Notes: a model not told the origin generated them from the letters alone. Positions 41,653 through 50,421 are shown, counted from the first letter of the stretch. The stretch is 64,000 nt of DNA from Marinibaculum pumilum (GCF_042646425.1 NZ_JBHRTR010000013.1:62001-126000), one strand, 5' to 3'. Made by a program: numbers and translations.

Positions 41653-42108
41653 TCAGCCGCCGCCGCGGCGCAGCGCGACCACCTGCTGCCGGGCCAGGGC
41701 GTCGACCCGCTCGTTGTCCGGGTTGCCGGCATGGCCGCGAACCCAGATCCATTCCACCGCATGCGGCTCCGTCGCGGCCTGCAGGCGCTGCCAGAGATCC
41801 GCATTCTTCACCGGCTTCTTCGCGGCGGTCTTCCAGCCGTTGCGGATCCATTTCGGCAGCCACTCGGTAATGCCGTTGCGGACATACTGGCTGTCGGTGT
41901 GCAGGCGCACGGTCGCCGGCCGCTTCAGCGCCTCCAGCGCCGCGATCGCGGCCATCAGCTCCATCCGGTTGTTGGTGGTCTGCGGCTCCGCGCCGGCCAG
42001 TTCCTTTTCCTGCCCGTTCCAGCGCAGCAGCGCGCCCCAGCCGCCGGGGCCGGGATTGCCGCTGCAGGCGCCGTCGGTATGGATTTCCACTGTCGCTGTG
42101 CCGCTCAC
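41653..42108 (-). CDS. rnhA: Ribonuclease HI
   Basis: The 151-residue enzyme cuts the RNA strand of RNA-DNA hybrids. All active-site elements are present: IHTDGACSGNPGPGGWG (first Asp), NNRMELMAAIAAL (Glu), LHTDSQYVRNGIT (Asp), the flexible HAGNPDNERVD loop (His and last Asp). The GTG start at 42108 overlaps the thrB stop by four bases (GTGA), which also explains why no ATG is present at the family N terminus. Gene order ispH-thrB-rnhA is common in alphaproteobacteria. Confidence 0.95.
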   Translation of the reverse strand: MSGTATVEIHTDGACSGNPGPGGWGALLRWNGQEKELAGAEPQTTNNRMELMAAIAALEALKRPATVRLHTDSQYVRNGITEWLPKWIRNGWKTAAKKPVKNADLWQRLQAATEPHAVEWIWVRGHAGNPDNERVDALARQQVVALRRGGG

Positions 42109-43094
42109 GCCGCCGCCTCCAGTCCGTAGCCCGCCACGCCGCCGACCTGGCGGTGGAAGCGCAGCTTGCGCAGATATTCCAGCGGGTCCTTCGGCTTCAC
42201 CAGCGCGCCCGGGACCTGGTTCAGCCAGTCGTACAGCCGGGTCAGCAGGAACCGCAGCGCCGCGCCGCGCGCCAGCACCGGCAGCATCTCCAGTTCCGCT
42301 GACGTCAGTGGCCGCACCCGGCCATAGCTTTCCAGCAATGCACGTCCCTTCGTGACGTTGAAGGCGCCGTCCCGTTCGAAGCACCAGGCGTTCAACGCCA
42401 CGGCCAGGTCGTAGGCCAGCATGTCGTTGCAGGCGAAGTAGAAGTCGATCACGCCGGACAGCCCGTCTTCCAGGAAGAACACGTTGTCGGGGAACATGTC
42501 GGCATGGATGATGCCGCGGGGCAGGGCATCGGCCCCGCCGCTGCGGTCCGGCCAGACCGCCTCCAGCACCTCCAGCTCCGCCGCGATCTCGGCCCCCAGT
42601 CCGGTCTCGACCGCGTCCGCGCCGCCGATGCAGGCGCGCGCGATGTTGGCCCAGCCGGCGATCGACAGGTCGTTGGCGCGGCGCATGGTGAAGTCGGCTG
42701 CCAGCCGGTGCATCTGCGCCATCACGCCGCCGACCCCGGCGCAATGGCGTGCGGTCGGGCGCCGCGGCCAGACCCCGCTCAGGAAGCTGACGATCGCGGC
42801 GGGCCGGCCGGCGACATGGCGCAGGATGCGGCCGTCGCGGCCGGCAATGGGTGTCGGGCAGCTGAAGCCGCGGGCGGCCAGATGGTCCATCAGCCCCAGG
42901 AAGAAGGGCAGATCCTCCGCCTTCACCCGCTTCTCGTACAGGGTCAGGATGTGGGGGCCGCTCTCGGTCACCAGCAGGTAGTTGGAGTTCTCGACCCCTT
43001 CGGCGATCCCCTTGCAGGACAGGACGCTGCCGATCTCGTACTCGGCCAGCAGCGTCGCCAGCGACTCGTCGTCGACCTCCGTATAGACCGCCAT
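42105..43094 (-). CDS. thrB: Homoserine kinase, APH-fold (ThrB alphaproteobacterial type)
   Basis: The 329-residue kinase phosphorylates homoserine ahead of threonine synthase. It belongs to the aminoglycoside-phosphotransferase-fold ThrB of alphaproteobacteria. The N terminus AVYTEVDDESLATLLAEYEI and KGIAEGVENSNYLL match the family, the catalytic loop is GIIHADMFPDNVFF at about residues 198-211, and the metal site is GVIDFYFACND. It is unrelated to the enterobacterial GHMP-type ThrB. It lies 15 bases after ispH and overlaps rnhA. Confidence 0.94.
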   Translation of the reverse strand: MAVYTEVDDESLATLLAEYEIGSVLSCKGIAEGVENSNYLLVTESGPHILTLYEKRVKAEDLPFFLGLMDHLAARGFSCPTPIAGRDGRILRHVAGRPAAIVSFLSGVWPRRPTARHCAGVGGVMAQMHRLAADFTMRRANDLSIAGWANIARACIGGADAVETGLGAEIAAELEVLEAVWPDRSGGADALPRGIIHADMFPDNVFFLEDGLSGVIDFYFACNDMLAYDLAVALNAWCFERDGAFNVTKGRALLESYGRVRPLTSAELEMLPVLARGAALRFLLTRLYDWLNQVPGALVKPKDPLEYLRKLRFHRQVGGVAGYGLEAAA

Positions 43095-43109
43095 CGCTTT
43101 TCCGCCGTG

Positions 43110-44165
43110 TCAGGCCTGCTGCAACACGCGCGGCAGCTTGAAATGAACATCTTCCTCGGTGACCGTCACGTCCTGCAGCGTGACGTCGAAATGCGCCTGC
43201 AGGGCGGCGATCACCTCCTGAACCAGGACTTCCGGTGCGCTGGCGCCGGCGGTCAGGCCGATGCGGCGCACGTCGGACATGGTCGACCAGTCGATGTCGG
43301 CGGCGCGCTGCACCAGGGCGGCTGAGGGGCAGCCGGCCTTGCGCGCCACCTCCACCAGGCGCAGCGAGTTGGAGGAATTCGGCGCGCCGATCACCAGCAC
43401 CATGTCGCAATCGCCGGCGATCGCCTTGACCGCCTCCTGCCGGTTGGTGGTGGCGTAGCAGATATCCTCCCTGTGCGGCCCGATGATCGCCGGGAAGCGC
43501 TGCCGCAGGCGGGCCACGATGGCGGCGGTGTCGTCGACCGACAGGGTGGTCTGGGTGATGTAGGCGAGTCGCTTGGGATCCGCGACGGCCACCCGGCCGG
43601 CATCCGCCACGGTTTCCACCAGCTGCACGGCGCCGTCCGGCAGCTGGCCCATCGTGCCCACCACCTCGGGATGCCCGGCATGGCCGATCAGCAGGATGTG
43701 CTGGCCGTCCCGATGGTGCCGCTCCGCCTCGCGATGGACCTTGCTGACCAGCGGGCAGGTGGCGTCGACATAGAGCATCTTCCGGCGCTCCGCCTCGGCC
43801 GGCACCGATTTCGGCACGCCATGGGCGGAGAACACCACCGGCATGTCCGGCGGCACCTCGTCCAGCTCGTCGACGAAGATCGCGCCGCGTGCCTCCAGGC
43901 TCTCCACCACGAACCGGTTGTGGACGATCTCGTGGCGCACGTAGACGGGCGCGCCAAAGCGCTCCAGCGCCAGTTCGACGATCTTGATCGCACGGTCGAC
44001 ACCGGCACAGAAGCCGCGCGGCCGGGCGAGATACAGGGTCAGGGGCGGGCGGTCGCCAGCCTGCCGGAGGTCCGCGCCCGGCATCTCCGCATCCTGCGCC
44101 CCCGCATCCTGCAACCCCGCATCCTGCAAGCCCGAGTCCAGGCCGATCCTGCGCTGTTCCGTCAT
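43110..44165 (-). CDS. ispH: 4-hydroxy-3-methylbut-2-enyl diphosphate reductase
   Basis: The 351-residue iron-sulfur enzyme makes IPP and DMAPP in the last step of the MEP pathway. The three cluster cysteines lie in RGFCAGVDRAI, DATCPLVSKVHRE and CYATTNRQEAV, and the substrate motif is APNSSNSLRLVEV. The catalytic core begins at LTLYLARPRGF, about residue 43. The first 40 residues are an unusual extension with three five-residue repeats; a start at the ATG at 44084 would remove most of it. The gene heads an ispH-thrB-rnhA operon. Confidence 0.95.
   Translation of the reverse strand: MTEQRRIGLDSGLQDAGLQDAGAQDAEMPGADLRQAGDRPPLTLYLARPRGFCAGVDRAIKIVELALERFGAPVYVRHEIVHNRFVVESLEARGAIFVDELDEVPPDMPVVFSAHGVPKSVPAEAERRKMLYVDATCPLVSKVHREAERHHRDGQHILLIGHAGHPEVVGTMGQLPDGAVQLVETVADAGRVAVADPKRLAYITQTTLSVDDTAAIVARLRQRFPAIIGPHREDICYATTNRQEAVKAIAGDCDMVLVIGAPNSSNSLRLVEVARKAGCPSAALVQRAADIDWSTMSDVRRIGLTAGASAPEVLVQEVIAALQAHFDVTLQDVTVTEEDVHFKLPRVLQQA
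44087..44131 (-). repeat. 15-bp tandem repeat in the ispH N terminus
   Basis: CCGCATCCTGC occurs three times at 44087, 44102 and 44117 (plus strand), a 15-bp period. On the coding strand it encodes repeated L/A-Q-D-A units. As 15 is a multiple of three, changes in copy number would alter length without a frameshift. The repeat lies before the conserved IspH core and may be untranslated if the ATG at 44084 is used. Confidence 0.75.
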
Positions 44166-44465
44166 ACCTGCCTGTCCGATACTGGCTTCCGCCTGCGCTG
44201 TCCCGGCCGGCGCATTCTGCCGGCGCGGGCGCCGAAGGCTTCCTTGTCGGGCCTCCGGCCCTCTTCTACACTTCGCGTCGCCCGGAACCTAGTTCAGCGC
44301 CCGCCGGGTGGAAAGGACCGCCTTGCCGCGCAACCGCCGTCCTTCCGTCGTTCGGGCCGCTCCGGCCGCCCGCCTTGCTGCCTGCCGCGCTGCCCGCCTG
44401 ACCGCCCACCTCACTGCTCCGGGCCGGGCAGACATCGCCGGCCCAAAGTCGAAGTCCAGATAATC
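44166..44465. other. Divergent intergenic region between ispH and a lipoprotein gene
   Basis: No gene is visible in these 300 bases. On the plus strand TTGTCG (44244-44249) and TACACT (44267-44272) are separated by 17 bases and form a fair sigma70-type promoter that would give the lipoprotein gene a leader of about 185 bases. The ispH promoter should lie near the left end but no good boxes were seen. Confidence 0.45.
44244..44272 (+). promoter_or_regulatory. Candidate sigma70-type promoter for the lipoprotein gene
   Basis: The -35 box TTGTCG and -10 box TACACT have the ideal 17-base spacing. Both match four of six consensus positions. The distance to the next plus-strand gene is about 190 bases, so another unseen element in the leader is possible. 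Confidence 0.4.
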
Positions 44466-45005
44466 ATGCGATCCCTTCCGGTCCATCCCGTTCGGTGCCT
44501 TGCCCTGCTGCTGTTCGCCTCCGCCGTCCTGGCCGGCTGCAGCCGCGAGAGGCCGCCGCCCTGCCCGGACGTGCGGATCCTGGCGATCACCTCGGAGATG
44601 ACCAAGTTCCGCCCGGGTCCCGGCCGCGACCTGACCGACGTGGAGTACGAGGTGAGCACGGAGGCCGTGGCCGGAGGCTGCGCCTTCCGTGACGAGAACA
44701 GCAGGGTCGAGGTCGAGATGACGGTCACCTTCGTCATCGAGCGCGGCCCCGCCCTGCAGGGCGACAGGGTGCAGTTCCCCTACTACATCGCGATCGTGAC
44801 CCGCGACGAGCAGATCCTCGCCAAGGAGGTTTTCCAGAGTCAGGCGGAGTTCGGACAGGGCCAGCGGCGGATCGGCCTGACCGAATCCAGCCGCGAGGTG
44901 ATCCCGATGCCGGACGGGCAGATCAGCCTGGACTACGAGATCCTGGTCGGACTGCAGCTCACCGAGGAACAGCTCGCCTACAACCGGCGCGAACGAGGTT
45001 TCTGA
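44466..45005 (+). CDS. Hypothetical lipoprotein
   Basis: The 179-residue product starts RSLPVHPVRCLALLLFASAV with the lipobox VLAGC, so it is likely a lipoprotein of the inner or outer membrane. The mature part is a beta-rich domain of about 155 residues with YEVSTEAVAGGCAFRDENSR, VEVEMTVTFVIERGPALQGD and VQFPYYIAIVTRDEQILAKE. Two further cysteines (PPCPD and GGCAF) may pair. I do not know a function. The long frame running back through the ispH region is a GC artefact; the ATG at 44466 opens a clean signal peptide. Confidence 0.75.
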   Translation: MRSLPVHPVRCLALLLFASAVLAGCSRERPPPCPDVRILAITSEMTKFRPGPGRDLTDVEYEVSTEAVAGGCAFRDENSRVEVEMTVTFVIERGPALQGDRVQFPYYIAIVTRDEQILAKEVFQSQAEFGQGQRRIGLTESSREVIPMPDGQISLDYEILVGLQLTEEQLAYNRRERGF

Positions 45006-45024
45006 GCCGCCCGCCGCGCCCGGT

Positions 45025-45053
45025 TTGACTTAGCGGGGGGCAGCCGACATATT
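45025..45053 (+). promoter_or_regulatory. Promoter of the glycine cleavage operon
   Basis: TTGACT (45025-45030) is followed after exactly 17 bases by CATATT (45048-45053). Transcription would begin near 45060, just before the riboswitch, which supports the call. It lies 19 bases after the lipoprotein stop. Confidence 0.65.
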
Positions 45054-45065
45054 CGTTGTGTGAAG

Positions 45066-45300
45066 CCATCCCCCGCGGGAGAGACCGGCGTTGCGGCCCG
45101 TACGGCCGGCAGCCGGCGCCGAAGGAGCAACCGCCCCGGAAACTCTCAGGCACCCGGACCGCGGGGGGACGAACTCTGGAAAGCGGGGCGCGCAAGCGTC
45201 CACACCGACGGAGCAAGTCGCCGGCGGCCGGGCGGTCCCTGTTGCGGATCGCCGGCCCGATCCGGCGGCGAAATCTCTCAGGTCCCGTGACAGAGGGGGC
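45066..45300 (+). ncRNA. Tandem glycine riboswitch
   Basis: Two glycine aptamers lie in series upstream of gcvT. The first runs from about 45070 (CGGGAGAGACCGG) through GCCGAAGGAGCAACCGCC and GAAACTCTCAGGCACC to the closing GGACCGCGGGG. The second follows directly, from GGACGAACTCTGGAAAGCG through CCGACGGAGCAAGTCGCC and GAAATCTCTCAGGTCCCG to GACAGAGGGGGC. These are the conserved blocks of the class. In many bacteria glycine binding turns on the cleavage system. The end of the RNA's switching part lies within the 68 bases before gcvT; no clear terminator or anti-Shine-Dalgarno pairing was worked out. Confidence 0.93.
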
Positions 45301-45367
45301 GCAGCGCAGGCCCGGCCGATTCCCGGCCGGCCCGGCAGGGCGCCCTTACGGACCGAGAGGCAATGGC

Positions 45368-46501
45368 ATGACAGCGGCAGAATCCGGCGGGACGGCAGAG
45401 GCGGGCGGGACGCTCGCACGGACGCCGTTCCATGCGCTTCACCTTGCGCATGGCGCGCGGATGGTGCCTTTCGCCGGCTATGAGATGCCGGTGCAGTACC
45501 GCCCCGGCATCATCGCGGAGCACAAGCATTGCCGCACCGCGGCGGGGCTGTTCGACGTCTCCCACATGGGTCAGGTGGTGATCGACCGCGACGATGCGGC
45601 GGCGGCGCTGGAGGCCCTGGTCCCGGGCGAGATCCAGGCGCTGAAGCCCGGCCGCATGCGCTACACCCTGTTCACCAACGATGCCGGCGGCGTGCTGGAC
45701 GACCTGATGGTCACCCGGCGCGACGATGACCTGTTTCTGGTGGTGAACGCCGCCTGCAAGGCGGCGGATATCGCGCATCTGCAGGCCGCGCTGGGCGCGG
45801 CGAGTGTCCGCGTCCTGGAGGACCGTGCCCTGCTGGCGCTGCAGGGGCCGGAGGCGGCGAAGGTGCTCGACGACCTGGTGCCCGGCGTTGTGGGGCTGCC
45901 GTTCATGGGCGGCGGTCGTTTTGCGCTGGACGGCGCCGAGTTGTTCGTCACCCGCTCCGGCTATACCGGCGAGGATGGCTTCGAGATCTCCCTGCCGGCC
46001 GATATGGCCGCCGGCTTCGCGGAGCGCCTGCTGGCGGCGGAAGAGGTGGACTGGGTCGGCCTCGGCGCGCGCGATTCGCTGCGCCTGGAAGCCGGCCTCT
46101 GCCTCTACGGCCAGGATCTGGACGAGACGACGACCCCTGTGGAGGCCGGCCTGACCTGGGCGATCGGCAAGCGCCGCCGGCTGGAAGGCGGCTTCCCGGG
46201 GGCGGAGGTGATCCTGCAGCAGCTGCAGGAAGGGCCGGCGCGGCGGCGGGTCGGCCTGCGGATCGACGGCCGGGCGCCGGCGCGTGCCGGCGCGGGGATC
46301 GTCGCCGCCGACGGCGACGACAGCATCGGCACCGTGACCTCCGGCGGGTTCGCCCCCAGTGTCGGCGCGCCGATCGCCATGGGCTATGTCGCGGCCGGGC
46401 AGGCCGCGAGCGGCAGCGCCGTCGGCCTGATGGTGCGCGGCCGCCGGATCGAGGCGAAGATCGCGGACATGCCCTTCGTGGCGCACCGCTACGCCCGTTG
46501 A
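45368..46501 (+). CDS. gcvT: Aminomethyltransferase, glycine cleavage T protein
   Basis: The 377-residue T protein transfers the methylene group from the H protein to tetrahydrofolate and releases ammonia. It has TPFHALHLAHGARMVPFAGY near residues 18-37, YRPGIIAEHKHCRTAAGLFD and VSHMGQV, then SGYTGEDGFEISLPAD and GLGARDSLRLEAGLCLYGQD. The ATG at 45368 follows GAGAGG at a spacing of seven; earlier in-frame starts lie inside the riboswitch and are rejected. First gene of the gcv operon. Confidence 0.95.
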   Translation: MTAAESGGTAEAGGTLARTPFHALHLAHGARMVPFAGYEMPVQYRPGIIAEHKHCRTAAGLFDVSHMGQVVIDRDDAAAALEALVPGEIQALKPGRMRYTLFTNDAGGVLDDLMVTRRDDDLFLVVNAACKAADIAHLQAALGAASVRVLEDRALLALQGPEAAKVLDDLVPGVVGLPFMGGGRFALDGAELFVTRSGYTGEDGFEISLPADMAAGFAERLLAAEEVDWVGLGARDSLRLEAGLCLYGQDLDETTTPVEAGLTWAIGKRRRLEGGFPGAEVILQQLQEGPARRRVGLRIDGRAPARAGAGIVAADGDDSIGTVTSGGFAPSVGAPIAMGYVAAGQAASGSAVGLMVRGRRIEAKIADMPFVAHRYAR

Positions 46502-46586
46502 GCAGGATTTGCGACGGGCGGCCGTCCGGCCGCCCGGTCGCTCAGTGCGTTCCAGGCAACAGATTTCCGGGTCAGGGGAGGCTCAG

Positions 46587-46964
46587 ATGAGCGTGATCGG
46601 TTACTCCAAGGATCATGAATGGGTGGAGCTGGACGGCGATATCGGCACCGTCGGCATCACCGAATATGCGCAGGAGCAGTTGGGCGACATCGTCTTCGTC
46701 GAACTGCCCGAGGTCGGCCGCACGGTGGCGAAGGCGGAGGAGTTCGCCGTCATCGAATCGGTCAAGGCCGCCAGCGAGATCTACGCGCCGATGACCGGCG
46801 AGGTGGTCGAGGTCAACGAGGGCCTCACCGAGGAGCCGGCCACGGTCAACGATGATGCCGAGGGCGCGGGCTGGATCGCGAAGATCAAGATCACCGATCC
46901 CTCGGAGTTCGACGACCTGATGGACGAAGAGGCCTACAAGGAATTCCTGGAGACCATATCCTGA
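46587..46964 (+). CDS. gcvH: Glycine cleavage system H protein
   Basis: The 125-residue protein carries the lipoyl group that shuttles the aminomethyl intermediate between P, T and L proteins. The lipoylated lysine is residue 60 in AVIESVKAASEIYAP. It opens with YSKDHEWVELDGDIGTVGIT and YAQEQLGDIVFVELPEVG and ends with an acidic helix DDLMDEEAYKEFL. The ATG at 46587 has GGGGAGG eight bases upstream. The last base of its stop codon is the first base of the gcvPA start. Confidence 0.96.
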   Translation: MSVIGYSKDHEWVELDGDIGTVGITEYAQEQLGDIVFVELPEVGRTVAKAEEFAVIESVKAASEIYAPMTGEVVEVNEGLTEEPATVNDDAEGAGWIAKIKITDPSEFDDLMDEEAYKEFLETIS

Positions 46965-48301
46965 TGCGATACCTGCCGCTTACCGCCGATGACCGGAGCG
47001 CCATGCTGGCGCGGATCGGCGCGGGGTCGATCGACGATCTCTATGTCGACGTGCCCGAGGCGGCGCGGCTGACCGCGCCGCTGGACCTGCCCGACCACAG
47101 AAGCGAGTTCGAGGTCGAGCGCGAGATCGCCGCCTTCGCCGGCCGCAACCTCTCGCCCGGCACCGCGCCCAGCTTCCTGGGGGCGGGCGCCTACCGGCAC
47201 CATATTCCGGCGAGCGTGGACCATCTGATCCAGCGCTCGGAGTTCCTGACCTCCTACACCCCGTACCAGCCGGAGATCAGCCAGGGCACCCTGCAGGCGC
47301 TGTTCGAGTTCCAGACGCAGGTCGCGCTGTTGACCGGCATGGAGGTGGCGAACGCGTCGATGTACGACGGCGCGACCGCCCTGGGCGAAGCCGCGCTGAT
47401 GGCGAAGCGGATCACCAAGCGCCACAAGGTGGTGGTGGCGCCGGCGGTGCATCCCCACTATGCCGAGGTGGTGCGCACCCTGTGCGGCTTCACCGGCGAT
47501 CCGGTCCTGGTCTGCGACACGGGGGACGGTGCCGACCCCGCCGCCCTGCCGGACGACGAGACCGCCTGCCTGGTGGTCCAGTATCCCGACCTTTACGGCC
47601 AGGTGCGCGACCTGCGCCCGCTCGCGGAGGCCGCGCACAAGGCGGGCGCCCTCCTGGTCGTGGCGGTGACGGAAGTGGTGGCGCTGGGCCTGGTCACCGC
47701 GCCGGGCGATATGGGCGCCGATGTCGTGGCCTGCGAGGGCCAGTCGATCGGCGTGCCGCTGTCCTATGGCGGGCCGCATGTCGGCCTGTTCGCGACACGG
47801 CAGAAGTTCCTGCGGCAGATCCCGGGCCGGCTCTGCGGCGAGACAATCGACCAGGACGGCCGCCGCGGCTACGTGCTCACCCTCTCCGCGCGCGAGCAGC
47901 ATATCCGCCGCGAGAAGGCGACCTCGAACATCTGCACCAATGCCGGGCTCTGTGCCCTGGCGTTCTGCATCCATCTGTCCCTTCTGGGGGAAGCCGGCCT
48001 GCGCAAGCTGGCGGAGCTGAACCATGCGCGGGCGGTGCAGACCGCGGAGGCGCTGGAGGCGATCGACGGCGTGACGGTGGAGACCTCCGCCTTCTTCAAC
48101 GAGTTCGCGCTGCGCCTGCCGCGGCCCGCCGCGGAGGTGGTGGAGGCGATGGCGGTGCGCGGCGTGCTGGCCGGCGTGCCGCTGTCGCGCCTGGCGCCCC
48201 GCGAAGGCGGGCAGCAGGACATCCTGCTGGTCGCGGCCACCGAACTCACCCAGGACAGCGATATCCAGGCCCTGGTCGAGGGCCTGAAGGAGGTGCTCTG
48301 A
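46964..48301 (+). CDS. gcvPA: Glycine dehydrogenase (decarboxylating) subunit 1
   Basis: The 445-residue protein is the N-terminal half of the split P protein. It has SFLGAGAYRHHIPASVDHLI, FLTSYTPYQPEISQGTLQAL and EVANASMYDGATALGEAALM at about residues 69-145. With GcvPB it forms the pyridoxal-phosphate decarboxylase that starts glycine cleavage. The length agrees with other split P proteins. It overlaps gcvH by one base and is followed by gcvPB after one base. Confidence 0.95.
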   Translation: MRYLPLTADDRSAMLARIGAGSIDDLYVDVPEAARLTAPLDLPDHRSEFEVEREIAAFAGRNLSPGTAPSFLGAGAYRHHIPASVDHLIQRSEFLTSYTPYQPEISQGTLQALFEFQTQVALLTGMEVANASMYDGATALGEAALMAKRITKRHKVVVAPAVHPHYAEVVRTLCGFTGDPVLVCDTGDGADPAALPDDETACLVVQYPDLYGQVRDLRPLAEAAHKAGALLVVAVTEVVALGLVTAPGDMGADVVACEGQSIGVPLSYGGPHVGLFATRQKFLRQIPGRLCGETIDQDGRRGYVLTLSAREQHIRREKATSNICTNAGLCALAFCIHLSLLGEAGLRKLAELNHARAVQTAEALEAIDGVTVETSAFFNEFALRLPRPAAEVVEAMAVRGVLAGVPLSRLAPREGGQQDILLVAATELTQDSDIQALVEGLKEVL

Positions 48302-48302
48302 C

Positions 48303-49880
48303 ATGCTGAACGCACAGGGGCGCAAGAGCCGCCCGCACGACGCGGGCGCGGACGACGGCACGATCGAGACCTTCAGCGGTCATCGCGGGCTGGTGCATGA
48401 GGAGCCGCTGCTGTTCGAGCAGGACCAGCAGGGGCGCAGCGGCGTGGACCTGCCCGAGGTACCGCGCCACAAGACGCGGCTGGGCGGCATGGAACGCAAG
48501 GCGCCGATCGGCCTGCCCGGCCTGTCCGAGCCGCAGGTGGTGCGCCATTTCGTGCGCCTCAGCCAGACCAACTATGCGATCGATGCCGGGATCTACCCGC
48601 TGGGCTCCTGCACCATGAAGCACAATCCCCGGCTGAACGAGAAGATGGCGCGCATGCCGGGGCTGGGCGACCTGCATCCCCTGCAGCCCGTGTCGACCGT
48701 CCAGGGCGCGCTGGCATTGATCGAGAGCCTGGCGGACTGGCTGCGGACCCTGACCGGCATGCCGGCCGTGGCGATGTCGCCGGCCGCGGGCGCGCAGGGC
48801 GAGCTCTGCGGCCTGATGGCGATCCGTGCCGCGCTGACCGCCGCCGGCGACCCGCGCAAGAAGGTCCTGGTGCCGGAGAGCGCCCATGGCACCAACCCGG
48901 CGACCGCCGTGCAGTGCGGCTATGCCGTGGAGGCGATTCCCTCCACCGATGACGGGCGGATGGACCTGGCGGCGCTGGAGGCGGCGCTCGGCCCGGACGT
49001 CGCCGCGATCATGCTGACCAACCCGAACACCTGCGGCCTGTTCGAGCGCGACATCGTCAAGGTGGCGGAGCTGGTGCATAAGGCGGGCGCCTATTTCTAC
49101 TGCGACGGGGCCAACTTCAACGCCATCGTCGGCCGGGTCCGGCCCGGCGACCTGGGCATCGACGCGATGCACATCAACCTGCACAAGACCTTCTCCACCC
49201 CGCATGGCGGCGGCGGTCCGGGCTCCGGCCCGGTGGTCTTCTCCGAGCCGCTCGCGCCGTTCGTGCCGGTGCCCTACATCCGCCACGACTCGGCAGGCTT
49301 CCACCTGGTCGAGCGGCAGGACGATGCGGAGGAAGAGGGCATCCACAGCTTCGGCCGCCTGAAAGGGTTCCACGGCCAGATGGGCATGTTCATCCGCGCC
49401 CTGACCTACATGCTGTCGCATGGCGGCGACGGCCTGCGGCAGGTGGCGGAGGATGCGGTGCTGAACGCCAACTACCTGCTGGCATCGCTGCAGGATGTGC
49501 TCAGCCCGGCCTATGACGGTCCCTGCATGCACGAGGCGCTGTTCGACGATTCCTTCCTGAAGGACAGCGGGGTGGAGACCCTGGATTTCGCCAAGGCGAT
49601 GATCGACGAGGGCTTCCACCCGATGACCATATACTTCCCGCTGGTGGTGCATGGCGCGTTGCTGATCGAGCCGACCGAGACGGAGTCGAAGGAGACCCTG
49701 GACCGCTTCATCGCCACGATGCGGGCGCTGGCACAGGCGGCGACGGGGGAGGGCGACAAGACCCGCTTCACCGCCGCGCCGCGTCTGGCGCCGCGCCGTC
49801 GCCTGGACGAGACGCAGGCCGCCCGGAAGCCGCGCCTGCGCTGGCAGCCGGAGACGGCACCCGCAGAAGCCGCGGAGTAG
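48303..49880 (+). CDS. gcvPB: Glycine dehydrogenase (decarboxylating) subunit 2
   Basis: The 525-residue protein is the PLP-bearing half of the split P protein. The PLP lysine is in MHINLHKTFSTPHGGGGPG at about residues 290-308. Other blocks are GIYPLGSCTMKHNPRLNEKM and VPESAHGTNPATAVQCGY. The C-terminal 25 residues are Arg-rich and variable. It closes the gcv operon; no L protein gene is next to it, as is usual because that subunit is shared with other complexes. No clear terminator was seen directly after the stop. Confidence 0.95.
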   Translation: MLNAQGRKSRPHDAGADDGTIETFSGHRGLVHEEPLLFEQDQQGRSGVDLPEVPRHKTRLGGMERKAPIGLPGLSEPQVVRHFVRLSQTNYAIDAGIYPLGSCTMKHNPRLNEKMARMPGLGDLHPLQPVSTVQGALALIESLADWLRTLTGMPAVAMSPAAGAQGELCGLMAIRAALTAAGDPRKKVLVPESAHGTNPATAVQCGYAVEAIPSTDDGRMDLAALEAALGPDVAAIMLTNPNTCGLFERDIVKVAELVHKAGAYFYCDGANFNAIVGRVRPGDLGIDAMHINLHKTFSTPHGGGGPGSGPVVFSEPLAPFVPVPYIRHDSAGFHLVERQDDAEEEGIHSFGRLKGFHGQMGMFIRALTYMLSHGGDGLRQVAEDAVLNANYLLASLQDVLSPAYDGPCMHEALFDDSFLKDSGVETLDFAKAMIDEGFHPMTIYFPLVVHGALLIEPTETESKETLDRFIATMRALAQAATGEGDKTRFTAAPRLAPRRRLDETQAARKPRLRWQPETAPAEAAE

Positions 49881-50421
49881 GAGCCGAGCGTCGGGGCCTC
49901 ACCGCGCAGCCGGCCCATCTGTTGTATCGCATTGCCGGCAGTGGGCGGCTGGCGGGGCCCAAAGGCATCGGGCCGCGGGGATCCTGCGGTCCGAAGCGCA
50001 GCACCAGCGTGCCGACCAGGCGATGGCGGCGGCCTGCGGAATTGCGTGGCGACATAGCACGCCTGCCGAGCTGAGTGGACCTTCGTCCGCTGCGACATTG
50101 CCCATTTTCAGAGAGTGCTGGCCCGGATGGCCGACTGGCTTGGCGGCTGCCTGAGGATCGCGGAAGCGGGCGGCATCCCCGGGTCTTCCCGCTGGTCTTC
50201 CCGCCGGGCGCCGCCGCGGCGCTGTATGCGCTCGTCAGGCCGGGGCGGCGCAAGGGTGGGTTCCGCGGGGCGGGTTCCGCGGGAGCCAGACCAATCTGAT
50301 GACGGTCCAACGCGGCCGGCGTGAGGTGCGGCTGGAGGCATGCGGGCAGGGAGACGGTGGTCTGGCAGAAGGGGCCGTTGTCCGCCCCGCCCCTCCACGC
50401 TGTTCCGTGATGGACCCAAGA
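49881..50421. other. Intergenic region between gcvPB and the F0 operon
   Basis: This gap of more than 500 bases holds no gene that I can support. Open frames exist on both strands but they show no domain, no ribosome site and low-complexity Arg/Pro/Gly sequence. It carries short tandem duplications: GGTCTTCCCGC at 50182 and 50194, and GGGTTCCGCGGG at 50258 and 50272. It may be a decayed gene or neutral spacer. Confidence 0.5.

Noticed and set aside
42109..43410. N-terminal fusion partner to RNase HI
   Set aside because: The open frame continues upstream only because of GC bias; the GTG at 42108 gives a complete RnhA and thrB lies in the other frame.
43473..44465. Plus-strand gene extending through the ispH region into the lipoprotein
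   Set aside because: It is antisense to the conserved IspH coding frame, and the lipoprotein signal begins cleanly at 44466.
45056..45367. N-terminal extension of GcvT upstream of 45368
   Set aside because: The sequence is the tandem glycine riboswitch, and the conserved GcvT N terminus begins after it.
50108..50419. Possible small minus-strand gene in the gap before the F0 terminator
   Set aside because: The translation is low-complexity Arg/Pro/Ser with no ribosome site or domain.
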